A stretch of DNA of 21,032 nt from positions 1 to 21,032 of the IMG/VR virus record IMGVR_UViG_3300027906_000184; one strand, written 5' to 3'. The notes beneath the pieces are model-generated. The model was not told the DNA's origin and ran no database searches. It saw only the letters and a list, made by a program, of their open reading frames with translations. Source of the stretch: a virus. Of this stretch, positions 9,601-18,900 are shown piece by piece. Numbering within the stretch: the stretch's first letter is position 1; each line of letters begins with the position of its first letter. A program made the position numbers and the translations under genes.

Positions 9601-11323
9601 CAGAACCAAAACTACGAACTTTTGTCTGAATCGTGTCTGCGGTGAATGTTGCAGCTGTACCTACAAGACTACGAACCGATTTTACATCAGAAAGAGAGAA
9701 ATTTTTATCCGTTACAACGAATCGTGCATTGTCCAATACACCATTGAACAGAAGTCTCTCACCCTTGTGGAACTCACCCGATACGTTGTAGAGAGACAGA
9801 CTAGTAGAGTTGGTTACAGCACTCTTCAAGAAACCTGTAGCACCACTAGATTCACCCTTAACGCGTGTAGAGACTGTCAGGGTAACTGCATCATTAAGTG
9901 TAACGGTAGTATATAGCTGAACATCATACAGAGACAAGTCCCAGTTATTCAGATTGGGGAATGGTGTGTTATAAGAACCACCCTCAAGTGCAAAGTCATA
10001 AATTCTTGCAACACCAATTTCAGCACCAACAGAACTAAATGATGTAACACCAAGTCTGGAATCTCTCAAACTCACTGTCAGAGACGTATTGACACCAATT
10101 GTAGGTGATCCACTGACACGGTTAAGGTTAAGAGTAGGTCCAAAACCAAAATTGACAGCCTGATCTTCTACTTTTTTGGTAGATCTGGGCTTATTAAAGT
10201 CAATCAAAGAAGGGGAAATTGTCTCTACCTCATATCCTCTACAATATGCCTTTCCTGGTGAGACTTTATAAATTCCTAGGTCATCGCTAGGAACATTTCC
10301 CGACTGTGTTGTTTGATCTGAATTATAAATTCCTCTATTTCCTTCGTTGTCATTAAGACTGTTCTTAACCGAAGTTATAAATTCCTTGATATAATAATTA
10401 CCGGACTCCTCAAAGGTTCTTCTCGCAAATTCATCACCAAGGAAGTTATAATCAGTATTTTTGTTAATAAGACGAAGAACTCCATCTCTTACCTCTGAAA
10501 GTTGAACGAAATTAGTTTCATCAAATGTACCTAAAGGTTTTTTAGATAGAGTTGTTGATATCTTAAGTCTATCTGCACCAGGAGCCGTAAAGTTACTGAA
10601 TCCTTGGGCATTATCATTCAGTGAAGGATCAACATCAGAGGAAACAATCTCCTCAATGACATCAAGACCAACTCTGTAAGATGGAGTATTGTTATATTGA
10701 TCAAGAATCAGGGTTTGGGAGTCAACATTGACAAAATAGCCTCTCAGGAAATAAATACCCTGCGAAATATTAAAGGATGAGCCAATAATTGGTGCATTTT
10801 GGGGGATTGTTGTTGCAAATCCCTCTCCAGCAGAAATAAATGTGGATGCATAAGTGATATTTGTGCTCGTCGTCAGAATTTCACCCTCTTGGAAGGTGCT
10901 TACTGCTTCATCGGAAGATGGAGAATTCTCATAGTTCAGATATAATGTAAAAGTACCTCTTTCAGACTGCTTATCGGTGATATAAGTGACTATCTTAGCT
11001 GTAACACCGGATATGGAACCGGTAACAGTAGTTCCAACCAGTTGGTCGAGATAAATTCCAACAGGAATACCAAGAAATTCGGGCTCAATCTGAACACCGT
11101 AGAAATTTTGAATATATGTGAGATCACCAGGAATAACTTTCGCACCCTCTTTGAAGAAATGGTTTCCCATCTCTTCCACTTGATTTTGAAGAATTGATTG
11201 AAGACCAGTCAGTTCTCTTGTTTGAACCGGAAAACCCGGCTTAAACAAAATCTTATAATAATTTGAAGAGGGATCAAAGTCGTCAAAATAAGGAGCGACA
11301 TTGAGATTTGTTTCCTGTGGCAT
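3683..11323 (-). CDS. Giant DUF4815-containing baseplate/tail structural protein
   Basis: 2,546 residues. The N-terminus (about 1-70, with YYKILFKPGFPVQTREL and LQSILQNQVEEMG) matches the DUF4815 family of phage tail proteins. Further landmarks: a heptad-rich M-x-DISKLEQRIKNLEYYTSL block from 1133; a Ser/Thr/Asn-rich linker at about 1350-1412; a conserved MRSRNISVIGRRFKPFTRVY-SFFDDVDV block near 1438-1465; six prolines at 1713-1718 leading into DPLAQTFFVDDLSG, which opens a predicted beta-sandwich seen in many phage tail proteins; module A units at about 1946-2014; module C at about 2154-2203; and a C-terminal FRIKIIGTSTN...PFIRSLRAL motif. Module B units recur at least five times (near 10870-11040, 9735-9875, 8540-8730, 6810-6890, 6535-6610). 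It sits between gp8 and gp13 where T4 has genes 9-12, so it may take over fibre-socket or host-contact roles; that is inference. It starts 6 bases after gp8, with AAGAG just ahead. Confidence 0.88.
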   Translation of the reverse strand: MPQETNLNVAPYFDDFDPSSNYYKILFKPGFPVQTRELTGLQSILQNQVEEMGNHFFKEGAKVIPGDLTYIQNFYGVQIEPEFLGIPVGIYLDQLVGTTVTGSISGVTAKIVTYITDKQSERGTFTLYLNYENSPSSDEAVSTFQEGEILTTSTNITYASTFISAGEGFATTIPQNAPIIGSSFNISQGIYFLRGYFVNVDSQTLILDQYNNTPSYRVGLDVIEEIVSSDVDPSLNDNAQGFSNFTAPGADRLKISTTLSKKPLGTFDETNFVQLSEVRDGVLRLINKNTDYNFLGDEFARRTFEESGNYYIKEFITSVKNSLNDNEGNRGIYNSDQTTQSGNVPSDDLGIYKVSPGKAYCRGYEVETISPSLIDFNKPRSTKKVEDQAVNFGFGPTLNLNRVSGSPTIGVNTSLTVSLRDSRLGVTSFSSVGAEIGVARIYDFALEGGSYNTPFPNLNNWDLSLYDVQLYTTVTLNDAVTLTVSTRVKGESSGATGFLKSAVTNSTSLSLYNVSGEFHKGERLLFNGVLDNARFVVTDKNFSLSDVKSVRSLVGTAATFTADTIQTKVRSFGSANVSAGGGGSSLISIPADPGFSFIGIVTTGNIVRYSKPGFDIATLNKVIGIAKTNITVEAITSVNGVCDGTIPAAVTEVQNFELLSTKGTGSTAGSGNQANNRALYSAFPKANVESVNLVDSEIVIRRQYTTSITSNSTPVINTEDKEVFLPFDEERYILIRSDGSTEVLTEDRFVFTNGSKSLKINGLGANDTNTKLITTIRKTDVKSKTKIRNVAQDLIITKSNTTASGIGSTSLGDGLTTGNWPYGTRVQDEEISLNTVDVYKIHGIFESENENDPTCPGMTLSQLDGVTATTNDLIVGEIIVGQTSGAKAIYLQKDDDTSIFFTYLNDTVFANAEVVKFESSTVNGVTSNVSLGSKNITEDFQFFDGQRGTFYDYSRIIRNAEAQVPNKKIRVYFASSYYDAGDEGDITTINSYVGYNYGTEISGVDGVRCSDIVDVRPRLADYVLAEGARSPFEFDGRNFVDGTANANKQSSKHIIASDESLTVDYNYYLPRADRIYIDKEGALGYLAGAPDDFPKLPDSLSNVMNIANVFLPAYLYDVGDAQIKFIEHKRYQMSDISKLEQRIKNLEYYTSLSQLESSTLNLFVEDANGQNRFKSGIFVDNFTSLEPQDTSIGIRNSIDTDNGVLRPSHYTTALNLQLGTTAIAGIGTTSNANQDADFAEVVGVNVKKSDRVITLDYTDENWLEQPFATRVENVTPFLVQFWQGEIELIPEVDVWIDVNRLEVNEVMMEGSFQGIAQALGADVRTAADGSRRGVSPVTWNSWQTVGVDVDTSLSNRVSSSAVSSTNTNRSNASSNILGGRLSTTVTTRNTTRTVTTNNAITATTSTNLSQTRSGRQFFVNERIDTESLGDRVVRREIVNFMRSRNISVIGRRFKPFTRVYSFFDDVDVNNYMTPKLIEIEMINGTFVVGETVNGRMDDGGSQVTTGTTIPSINFRVATNNHKYGPYNSPTDFYDSDPYNRDVVFPSIYSSAATVLNIDTFSLQSQDFPQFSGFISKSMILTGRTSGAQARVTNVRMVADRVGTMIASYFVPNGNNPSNPSFETGRSNFRLTSSKINSTIEGIVSTAGESIFYSEGSVDVTQETTLAIRNATVRREERSQRRIIGDTARSNAINVQSTDTNTTTDVDISQRFIPPPPPPQIDPLAQTFFVDDLSGVFVTKVDIFFQSKDENIPVLFEIRDTKLGTPTSNVLPFSAVSIDPNDVNVSEDGTVATTITLKAPVYLNPQTEYAMVLLSHSTEYRVWISRLGEADVTSTNQESGQILVTEQPLLGSLFKSQNASVWTPSQYEDLKFTMYVANFKTQGNVSMFNPELPSDISQIDPNGITIESRQIRLGLNKLVNDAGLLKGRTVKQLTIGAQGTLVAFAGSVTSNLTITNAGIGYTPSSGAFTYTGVGLTAITGKGVNATADITITNGEVTAATVNTGGSGYVVGDVLAPVGPGTLNLGRGIQLSVDSTLGNNTLVLDNVQGNFTTNASYPLYYENAVGFTTELNDVGGAVLPIAPIRINHEGSYLRIFQRNHGLYSNVNRVTLSDVRSDSSPLTLAVNYPFNSTTFITLSKNASSNGYNTFENIGVAGTNPGYVKIGDEIISYTGTNGRTLTGIVRGIDNTVISQHNSGELVYKYELDGVSLRRINTEHQLANVNASELEEAPIGLDYYYVKVQMNANGVNRAPANAAGFPPLYFSESKLAGGPFVKGSYNLPFSLITPKITTITPLGTNLISQVRTISAASVSGNQESYLDKGYKQVTLFDKNYFDDMMMVASPQNEALQLNADTFPGKKSFGMNFTLLSTNPRISPVIDLDNASVVFTSNRINKPVTDYASNFKVNGVSEDPDRFIYVSKNVELENPATSLQVLLDAYVSNFGDIRVFYALNQTGPVQESIFVPFPGFNNKDINGSIIDIGNNNGTPDKKVPKVDSYSPEPLINEYREYKFSVDDISPFTSFRIKIIGTSTNQANAPFIRSLRALSFA
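6170..6187 (-). other. GC-only tract encoding six prolines
   Basis: Within the giant DUF4815 gene, 18 consecutive G/C bases encode Pro1713-Pro1718 (CCG and CCC codons), right before the DPLAQTFFV beta domain. This is a sharp GC island in AT-rich DNA. Runs of proline are expected to be a stiff inter-domain linker and to need EF-P for efficient translation. Confidence 0.9.
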
Positions 11324-11329
11324 ATCTCT

Positions 11330-12889
11330 TTAGAATTGCAAGATAACTTTAACGTCTTCTTTCTGTGAAGTTGATCTAGTAACAGAAGGTCTGTTATCAA
11401 CATAAATGATGTCGCCAGAGTATTTTTGAGACTCTGGATTGGAAACTCCGTTCGTGAATTCCTGACCCAAGAAGTATGTACGACTATTTATTGTAGTAGA
11501 TACACCAGAAAATGATTGATCAATTAATAGAGTATTGCCGGAGGTTGGATTAATTTGAGCACTACCTCCTGATACTGGGGTAGCACTAAATTTAATCTGT
11601 TCAAATCCAAATTTAGGATTTGAGTTCTGAGTACCATCTGTATTGAAACCAGCAGTTCTTCTATCCTGCCAATACTTCAAAACTCCTGTTTGTTGGTCAT
11701 ATGAAACGACTTTACCAATAGCTGTTGAACCTAAACCAACAGTTTGAGTGAAAGTACTGTCTGCTGTAAATACAGCTTCACTGAATCCAGTACCAACAAG
11801 TTTCAAAGCATAAACTGCACTGGCTTTATCAACGGTCAAATTGATCGAAGAATTGAAATTTTTGGGATTTTTAACTATTCCGACCTGCGCAAACTGATTT
11901 CCGGTAATAAAATCGGGATTTTGTGTGTCGTTTTCAAATCTTGCATAAGAAAGCACGTTATTTGCGCCCAATTCACGGTAAATATTGGCTCCATGACCTC
12001 CAGGAGGAGGAATAATGACGTTAAAAATAGGATCAACCGTACCTGAAGGAACTCCACCATCCAATAAATTCAAAGTTCCGAAGGAATAGCCACTTCCACC
12101 GTTAGAAACGGTCACAGATTCAATTTTGGAGTCATTATTTACGACAACAGTGGCCTCTGCACCCCTTCCATCACCCTTAATAGGTACTCTAGTGTAGGTA
12201 ATATTGGCTGTTCCAATACCAACACCACGATTTCTGATGGTTACAATCTTAATTTGACCACTTTTACTCGCATTTTCTCTTACAGCAGTGTAAGATGAAT
12301 TGGTGTCCCAGTCTGTGGGAACTGGAATGAAGTTAGTTGAGTCAAATTTAATGATTTGATTGGGTTTAATTGTATAAAGATACTTCCAAATATACCCATC
12401 ACCACTACTTCCTGCCTCTCTAGGCTCCAAATCGGTGAAATTTGGTTCATCCAGAGAAGGACCGCCTCTAAAACTATTCTCTGGATTGGCGTTATTGAAC
12501 AAACAAATATAAACTTTGAACTCACTATTAACTACATAATAGTTTGAATCGTAAATATCCAACGCACCAGATGGCTGTGACGGATTATTTCTATCAATAT
12601 CGTTTCTCCACATATCGTATGTGGTACCTGATTGCCAAGAAATCTTCTTTACAACCTGACTTACATCCCCAGAGTTGATCTTTTTAAGAGCCAACATGGT
12701 ATCCCAATAATAATCAGAATCATCCAAACAATCCTTTGGGGCAGGAGGGTTTGAATTCCAGTCACTCTGGAACTGAGGAGCATCTGGAAGACCAATCCAT
12801 GCATAATATGAATTAGAAGAATCTTGTACAGAATCAACAAAATTCTTCGCGTTCAAAATACGAAGTTGATCAGTAATTATCGCAGCCAT
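11330..12889 (-). CDS. 8: gp8 baseplate wedge subunit, enlarged
   Basis: Homologue of T4 gp8, a wedge protein that dimerises and joins gp7, gp10 and gp6 in the baseplate. Shared landmarks: an N-terminal Y-x-AWIGLPDAPQF block (28-40; T4 has ITFGRSEPW); M-x-ALKKI at 65-71; RNDIDR at 95-100; GDGYIWKYLY at 163-172 (T4 GDGYVWEYLF); a GHGANIYRELGANNV block at about 298-312 then FAQVGIVKNP at 333-342 (T4 FRQISIITNP); and the C-terminus YSGDIIYVDNRP...EDVKVILQF (490-519), nearly parallel to T4 HSGEMIYMENRP...EEINILFTF. Length is 519 against 334 in T4. Extra material includes a module A unit around 215-280 (VTVSNGGSGYSFGTL at 259-273) and a region at about 360-480. No Shine-Dalgarno is visible before the ATG at 12889. 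A late-promoter-like element lies 86 bases upstream. Confidence 0.93.
   Translation of the reverse strand: MAAIITDQLRILNAKNFVDSVQDSSNSYYAWIGLPDAPQFQSDWNSNPPAPKDCLDDSDYYWDTMLALKKINSGDVSQVVKKISWQSGTTYDMWRNDIDRNNPSQPSGALDIYDSNYYVVNSEFKVYICLFNNANPENSFRGGPSLDEPNFTDLEPREAGSSGDGYIWKYLYTIKPNQIIKFDSTNFIPVPTDWDTNSSYTAVRENASKSGQIKIVTIRNRGVGIGTANITYTRVPIKGDGRGAEATVVVNNDSKIESVTVSNGGSGYSFGTLNLLDGGVPSGTVDPIFNVIIPPPGGHGANIYRELGANNVLSYARFENDTQNPDFITGNQFAQVGIVKNPKNFNSSINLTVDKASAVYALKLVGTGFSEAVFTADSTFTQTVGLGSTAIGKVVSYDQQTGVLKYWQDRRTAGFNTDGTQNSNPKFGFEQIKFSATPVSGGSAQINPTSGNTLLIDQSFSGVSTTINSRTYFLGQEFTNGVSNPESQKYSGDIIYVDNRPSVTRSTSQKEDVKVILQF
11485..11492 (-). promoter_or_regulatory. Possible internal late promoter inside gp8
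   Basis: A further AATAAATA on the minus strand lies within the gp8 coding region, about 162 bases upstream of the giant DUF4815 gene. It could add transcription of that gene, but the motif is short, the DNA AT-rich and the bases also encode a Thr-Ile-Asn-Ser stretch, so chance is a serious alternative. Confidence 0.3.
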
Positions 12890-12960
12890 GTTTAGAGGAC
12901 TTTTTTCTTATTTAGACGGTAACTTAGACTGTAAACAAGTTAGGATGAGCTACAATTGTC

Positions 12961-12990
12961 CCAATTCTATATTTTATTTATTTCAATTGG
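12961..12990. repeat. Inverted repeat bracketing the late-promoter-like element
   Basis: CCAATT at 12961-12966 and AATTGG at 12985-12990 are perfect 6-bp complements around an 18-base AT-rich spacer that holds the AATAAATA element. One arm lies in the last codons of the upstream giant gene. Too weak and AT-rich for an obvious terminator; it may be a binding-site-like dyad or chance. Confidence 0.3.
12975..12982 (-). promoter_or_regulatory. Late-promoter-like element (AATAAATA) upstream of gp8
   Basis: The minus strand reads AATAAATAAAATATAG immediately after the TGA stop (12983-12985) of the upstream giant gene. It matches the NATAAATA late-promoter form of T4-like cyanophages. It sits in the largest intergenic gap of the window (12890-12982, 93 bases) and would give gp8 a leader of about 80 bases. 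The rest of this gap shows no ORF or RNA gene. Confidence 0.6.
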
Positions 12991-15900
12991 TGTAGCCATT
13001 AAACTTCAGTGGTCTCAATCTCTGTACAAGAGCTGAGGTTGATAGTCCAGAGTAGGGATTTGGTGTAAATTCAAGAGCAGTAGTAGAAGATCTGTTCTTA
13101 AATTCGATCTTACCCCAAGTATACTCACCCCAGAAGTAATCATTTTTAAATGTAGAAGATGTACCAATACCAACAGACGCAATTTCAACTCTTCTGATAG
13201 ATGTAGTTCCGATTCCAACAGATGTCAGATCCTTTGTTACATTGTATGCCTTGGAGACTTCATACACACCATCCATAGTTGTGGTGGATATAGTGTTTGA
13301 ATTATTGATAACAAAAATATCACCAATAATCAATTGACTCATAGTGATTGCAGCTCCAGGACCCATAACAGATTCCTTTCTAAGATCTGAGGATTCTGGG
13401 ATGTAAAGTTCTAGAGTAGCAAGACCACCAGCAGATTGTGCATAACCAACAATCTGACCAGAATCACCCTTATAGGTAAGAACACCGACAGTTTCACTTC
13501 TAATTGTTGGAGTTTCAATCAATACTTGAGGAGCCTGAGTGTACCCAGTTCCAGGATTAGTAATTGTAATTGAAGTAACACCACTTCCAGTTACGTTTGC
13601 AGTAGCTGTTGCTCTTGTACCACTAGTATCATCGGGAAGTGCGATAGATACCGTTGGAGTGAAGGTAGAATAACCAGAACCAACATTTGTGATTGTAATT
13701 GAGGTAACGGTTGATCCAATACCTACAGATGCAATACCAAGAGCTGTTGTGAACTCTCTTTGATCGATTAATGTAATACGATCTTGATAGTCAGTCAGAT
13801 TAGTCTCATTTCTACCACTGAATAGTGGTCTTGAGGTGTCAGTATATGCATAAGTACTTGTGAGACCAACATAACTTGTAAGATATGCTGCTGGGAAGAT
13901 AGATGGCTCCTGATCAACTCTATCTTTGGTGATAAACTGACCGTTGATGATGATATCATTAGTCTGCTTACACCATGTAACTGGTCTTACCAAAGTTTCA
14001 TTTTTTGTAATACCAGGTCCATCATAAGGGAATGTCCTAACTGTATCCAAGGTAGTGATACCTGTTACGGTTCTACTATCTTGGAATAAACCAAATCCTT
14101 GACCTACTTCAGGATTATTTTTCAGTTGTACTGAGTCACCTACTTTAATTGTCTCAAGAATATCGACCAATACAACATCAACAGAGGGTGTTCCCTTGTA
14201 GAATATAATCTTGGACTTATCACCCTTCTTAGGTGCTTCAGTGAACTCAATGACTGCACCACCATTAAACTTATAAGACTGATTTGGTACCTGAAGAATA
14301 TCATTAATTGTGACAATTAAACACTGAGCAATGTCAATATTTGATCCAGCGGCAACTTCAATAGAGTATTGCTTACCACTAATAGTAAGATCAAATGCCT
14401 TTTTAAATCCATCAAACTGTTCACCCAAATCGTCAAAGACATCAAGTTCTCCAACCGTAAATCCATTGAAAGAGTCACGGAACACATCCTCAATAGTGAG
14501 TTGGAATGGGTCATAATTAGTACTGGTCTGAACACCAGTTGTTCCACCAATAGAAGGTCTAACAACCTCACCTTCTTTGTAACCAAAACCAGCATTGACA
14601 ATATCAAAAGATACGACACTCGAACCTTGTCCTACGGTCACATCAACTCGTGCTCCAGTTCCTGTTCCAACAACACCATCAGCATAAACGAGAGGAATTG
14701 ATTGGTAGGGAAGTGGTGCATCAATAATGATAAGGGGTGGGTGTAAATCATCAAGATGAGCACCAATATAACTTGTAGTGATAGCTACAACACTTCCATT
14801 TTGAACTGTGGCTGTTCCAATATTAACAACAGTTGTAATACCAGTTGCAGAAATTGCATATCCAACATTAACAGTCTGAATACCGACCCTATAACCAGAA
14901 CCAGGATTATTGATAACCGTTGAGAGGATTGTTCCTGCAGAAGATACATTGACACTTGCACCAGCGGATACAAGTGGTTGATATCCAAAGCCTTGTGTAG
15001 ATGCTACAGATACAATAATACCACCTCTGGGGATAGTAGCCTTATTAGGATCTTCACCAGATGAAACACTATCACCAAGATATGTAATACTTGTTACACC
15101 AGCAGTTTCTGTAATATTAAAATCACCAGTGTTAATCTGACCACCCTGTGGTTCTTGAAGAATATTAGAATTTAGAACAATTGCATTGTTCGTAGAGAAC
15201 CCTGTAATGTTAGCACCATTCTGTGTCAAACCAAATACTTTTTTCTGACCATTAAATCCGGCCTGAATATTATCAAAGGTGAAGTTTGTGGAATAAGTAT
15301 CTACAGATTCATCAGAAATTCCACTCCTCATAAAAGTCCTTCCTTGGAAAGTGGAGAATGTTGTAATTCCTGAGAAATCTCTTTCATCTGGACTACCAGT
15401 GGTAGTACCAATGGGAATAGCACCGAATGGAGCTTGTATAAAATTGATGGTATTATCGACAATATTGTAGTTACCACCCATAAGTTCTACGGTAGTACCA
15501 TTTGCATGAGTACCAATACCAGTTCCCATTTGAGCTCTCAATACTCTTACTCTGTTTGTAGCTCCTACTCCAACGTCTTGAATGAGCATCATCTCATTGT
15601 TGACCTTAATGAGATCATTGGATGTCAGTGATGAGATACCACTAACAATGAAATCTACATCAAATATAACATCTTGAGCAAGAGTGGTGGATATATTAAC
15701 TTCAGTCACAGGTGCCTGAATCATATTATCAATGGCAACCAGAGCTCTTGCATTTTGGTTGGTTGATGTAATTTGATGGAACGTTCCAACACCAACAGAA
15801 GTCATATCTAATGTTGTCGGAGGAACTGCTAGAGCATCAAATGCACTTGCTGCAAATGCAACATTTACATCACTCAACTTGACTGCGTATACTGTGGTAG

Positions 15901-18900
15901 GTAATTTGTCAGTTGAGACACCAGCAATTGTTGTGGTAGCAATTCCAACAGCATTGGCCGTAGATGTCAAAGAATTTTCGTAATTATAAATCAGCTTTTC
16001 ACCAGTTACAAAGAAGTGATCTGGAACTGAGATAGAATTATTTGAAAGATTAACAACAGATCCACTGTTACCAAGGAAAGATCTTTGGAAGATTGGTTTT
16101 GTATTGTGTCTAAGGGTAAATGCTCTCTTCTTATCATTTTCAGTTCCTGTGTATCCACCAAATTTAGACCACAAAATATTATTATTCAGTGTACTAATTG
16201 ATGCGATACCAGTAATATTATCATAATTTTTAAGACTAATACCAAACGCCCTTACTTGAACGTCAATACTCGCATTTGGAGTATAGACAAGATTAGTAGT
16301 ATTACTAGTTTTGGTAACACCAACTGTCCCTAGCCCAACATTAGTTTTAATATCACCATACTTGACAATTCCAATATTGTCTGCATCAAGTACATTACAT
16401 TCAAACATCTCATATTCATTATTTGTAGTATCATGAACAGTTACTACAAAGTATTCTGTTGCGAATGGATTGTCATATGTTGCAATCAAATTAGCAGTGG
16501 GTGATCCTGAAGATGAGATAGACTTATAATAGGATGATAGGTTGGAAGTAATCATACTGACGGTTCCAACACCAGATGTACCAGCATTTGTCAGGATTGC
16601 AGAAACATTTGCAGTGACTGCTGTTCCTACTGTAGGAACAATACTGAAGACCAGATTTGAACCACTAATTTCTGCCTTATATGTACCAAATGCATCTTGA
16701 CCGGTCATTCCAGAATTATTTGTAATGTCACCATACTGCAACATCTCCACATTTGTTCCGTCATGTAGAATACTAAATTCAGACACGAAGTAATTGTTTT
16801 GAGTGTCTTCCAGTTGAACCAAGAGTTTTGCTGATCTCTCAGTTGTAGGAATTGTAAACAACGTGGTTGTCGTAGCAACAGCTACAGAAACAGAAGATGA
16901 TGCAATCGATACCAAATTACCAATTGCTTGAGATCCAATACCGGTTATATCGTCAAGACCACTGAATTGGAAAGTGGATACATCGTAGTTATTATATTCA
17001 AAGAGATTTGGTGTAAATGTGAGACCCCACTCACTAGTTCCAATACTTGTGTGACCAAAGAAACCGAGCGGAACGATAGTGTCAAGTGTGGAATACTGAC
17101 TTACATATCCATTATTACGATCCTGAAGAACACAAACTATAGCAGACTGTTTTCTGTTTCTAAGTTCCTTATCCTGTACCAGAGTAAAGATCTTATTGTA
17201 TGTGAATGAATCATCGTAAGTTGAAGTCACTGAGAAGTTAGTGGATCTGGGATTACTGTTAAATGAGGAGCTAAAATCGTCAATTTTAAGAACCCTGTTC
17301 CCTTTAGACTCAAAGTAGTCAAGAAGAATTTTGTTTTCAAATACTACTTGATCCGAAACAACTTTATTTCCACCAATATCAATAGTTCTTTCAGAAGCAA
17401 AATCGTAATCTGGGAAACAGCTGAGCTTTTCTTCACCAATAAGATCAACAACCGTTGCAATTTCAGAACCAACAGCTGTTGCAATACCAACAGCAGAATT
17501 ATCAATCAAAAGATCAGCAAATTTCCTGAATCCTGCAGTATGATTAAGTGAACTTACTGGATCATCCCATGTGTTAAAATCTACTCTCGATTTTAATGAA
17601 TATGAGAAGTTTTGGTAATACTCATTATTAGGAAGCACCTGAAGATTATCATTCAAGAATCCTGAGTTATTTTGCCATCCACCATTAAAGGTGGCACCAA
17701 CACCAAGTTTAATTGTTGAGTTAAAATCAATAAAGGAATTAATACGAGCCTGAGTACCTGTTGTCTCAGATCTTATGATTGAGCCAACTTCAAAATCATC
17801 ATCAGAAGTAATAAACAAGAATCCACTAACACTATCATATCTCTCAACTATTCCAATACCACTTGGATTTGCAACTATTTCACCCGCAACAAAGTCCTTA
17901 GTTGAAATTTCAGGATCAAAAGTTGGGAAGTATGTTTTAGGAGTAACTGAACCTGCAACAAGATTTGTAGTTGTTCCTGGATATTCACCAGCTGCAAGAT
18001 AGTTTGTAAGGTTGTATTCGATGAATGACCCAGAACCACCTAGGTTACTATCCAAATTAGTTACCTCAAATAACTCATATCCATAGTCTTCTGAGTTGTA
18101 ACCCTTACCCTGTGTTCCAAAACCAACAGCAATATTTTCTACAAGGACAGATTCACCAACCTTAAATGGCCAATCTTGTGCATCACTGAAAATATTTGAG
18201 AAGAAAAGACGAACAACTTTACTTGTAGAGTTATAAGTAATCGAGCTAATACTAAATCCATTAGTATTATTGATTGGAATAATATGAGGGGTGACATTAT
18301 TGAGTGAGTTAGTGTTTCTTCTGATATTCACACTATTATCATTTAACTCATAATCAAGAAGCAAATCAGTAATCTGCTTGTCAGTAAATCCATCAATGAC
18401 AACAAGATCAGGAGACTGACTATAATTTACACCACCAGAAGTAATACCAATCGATTCAAAACTACCCAGTGGATCAAGTTCTAGTACAAGAGGTAGATTT
18501 CCTACAGCATTAAGTGTATTATCAGATGGATAACCAAAACCAATATTATTAATCTTAGTAGAAATAATACTACCAATTGAAGTACTATTTGGTTTTAATA
18601 GAGCACCAGTTCCTTTTGCACTACTAACAGATGTAAATCCAGGAAGTGTCTTATAACCAATACCATTATTATCAGAGGAAACTCTACTGATAGGGCCTAT
18701 AGCTGTCAATGATGATGTGCTATATGTAATTCTAGAATTTGTTGAGCCATAAGATACGATTGTATCGTAATCAAAAGGTATATTGTAATCAAATGTGTCT
18801 GATGTTACACCAACAACATTGAAAATACCATCAAATTTATTAGAAACCAAATTAAGAGTATTGTTCTCAGTAACTTCAGTATCTTCAATAATTTCTTTCT

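Noticed and set aside
14317-14701. Overlapping ORFs on both strands of 100-110 codons
   Set aside because: They sit within the giant gene's continuous frame; the Leu-rich minus-frame product is a typical out-of-frame shadow of Val/Ile/Gly codons.
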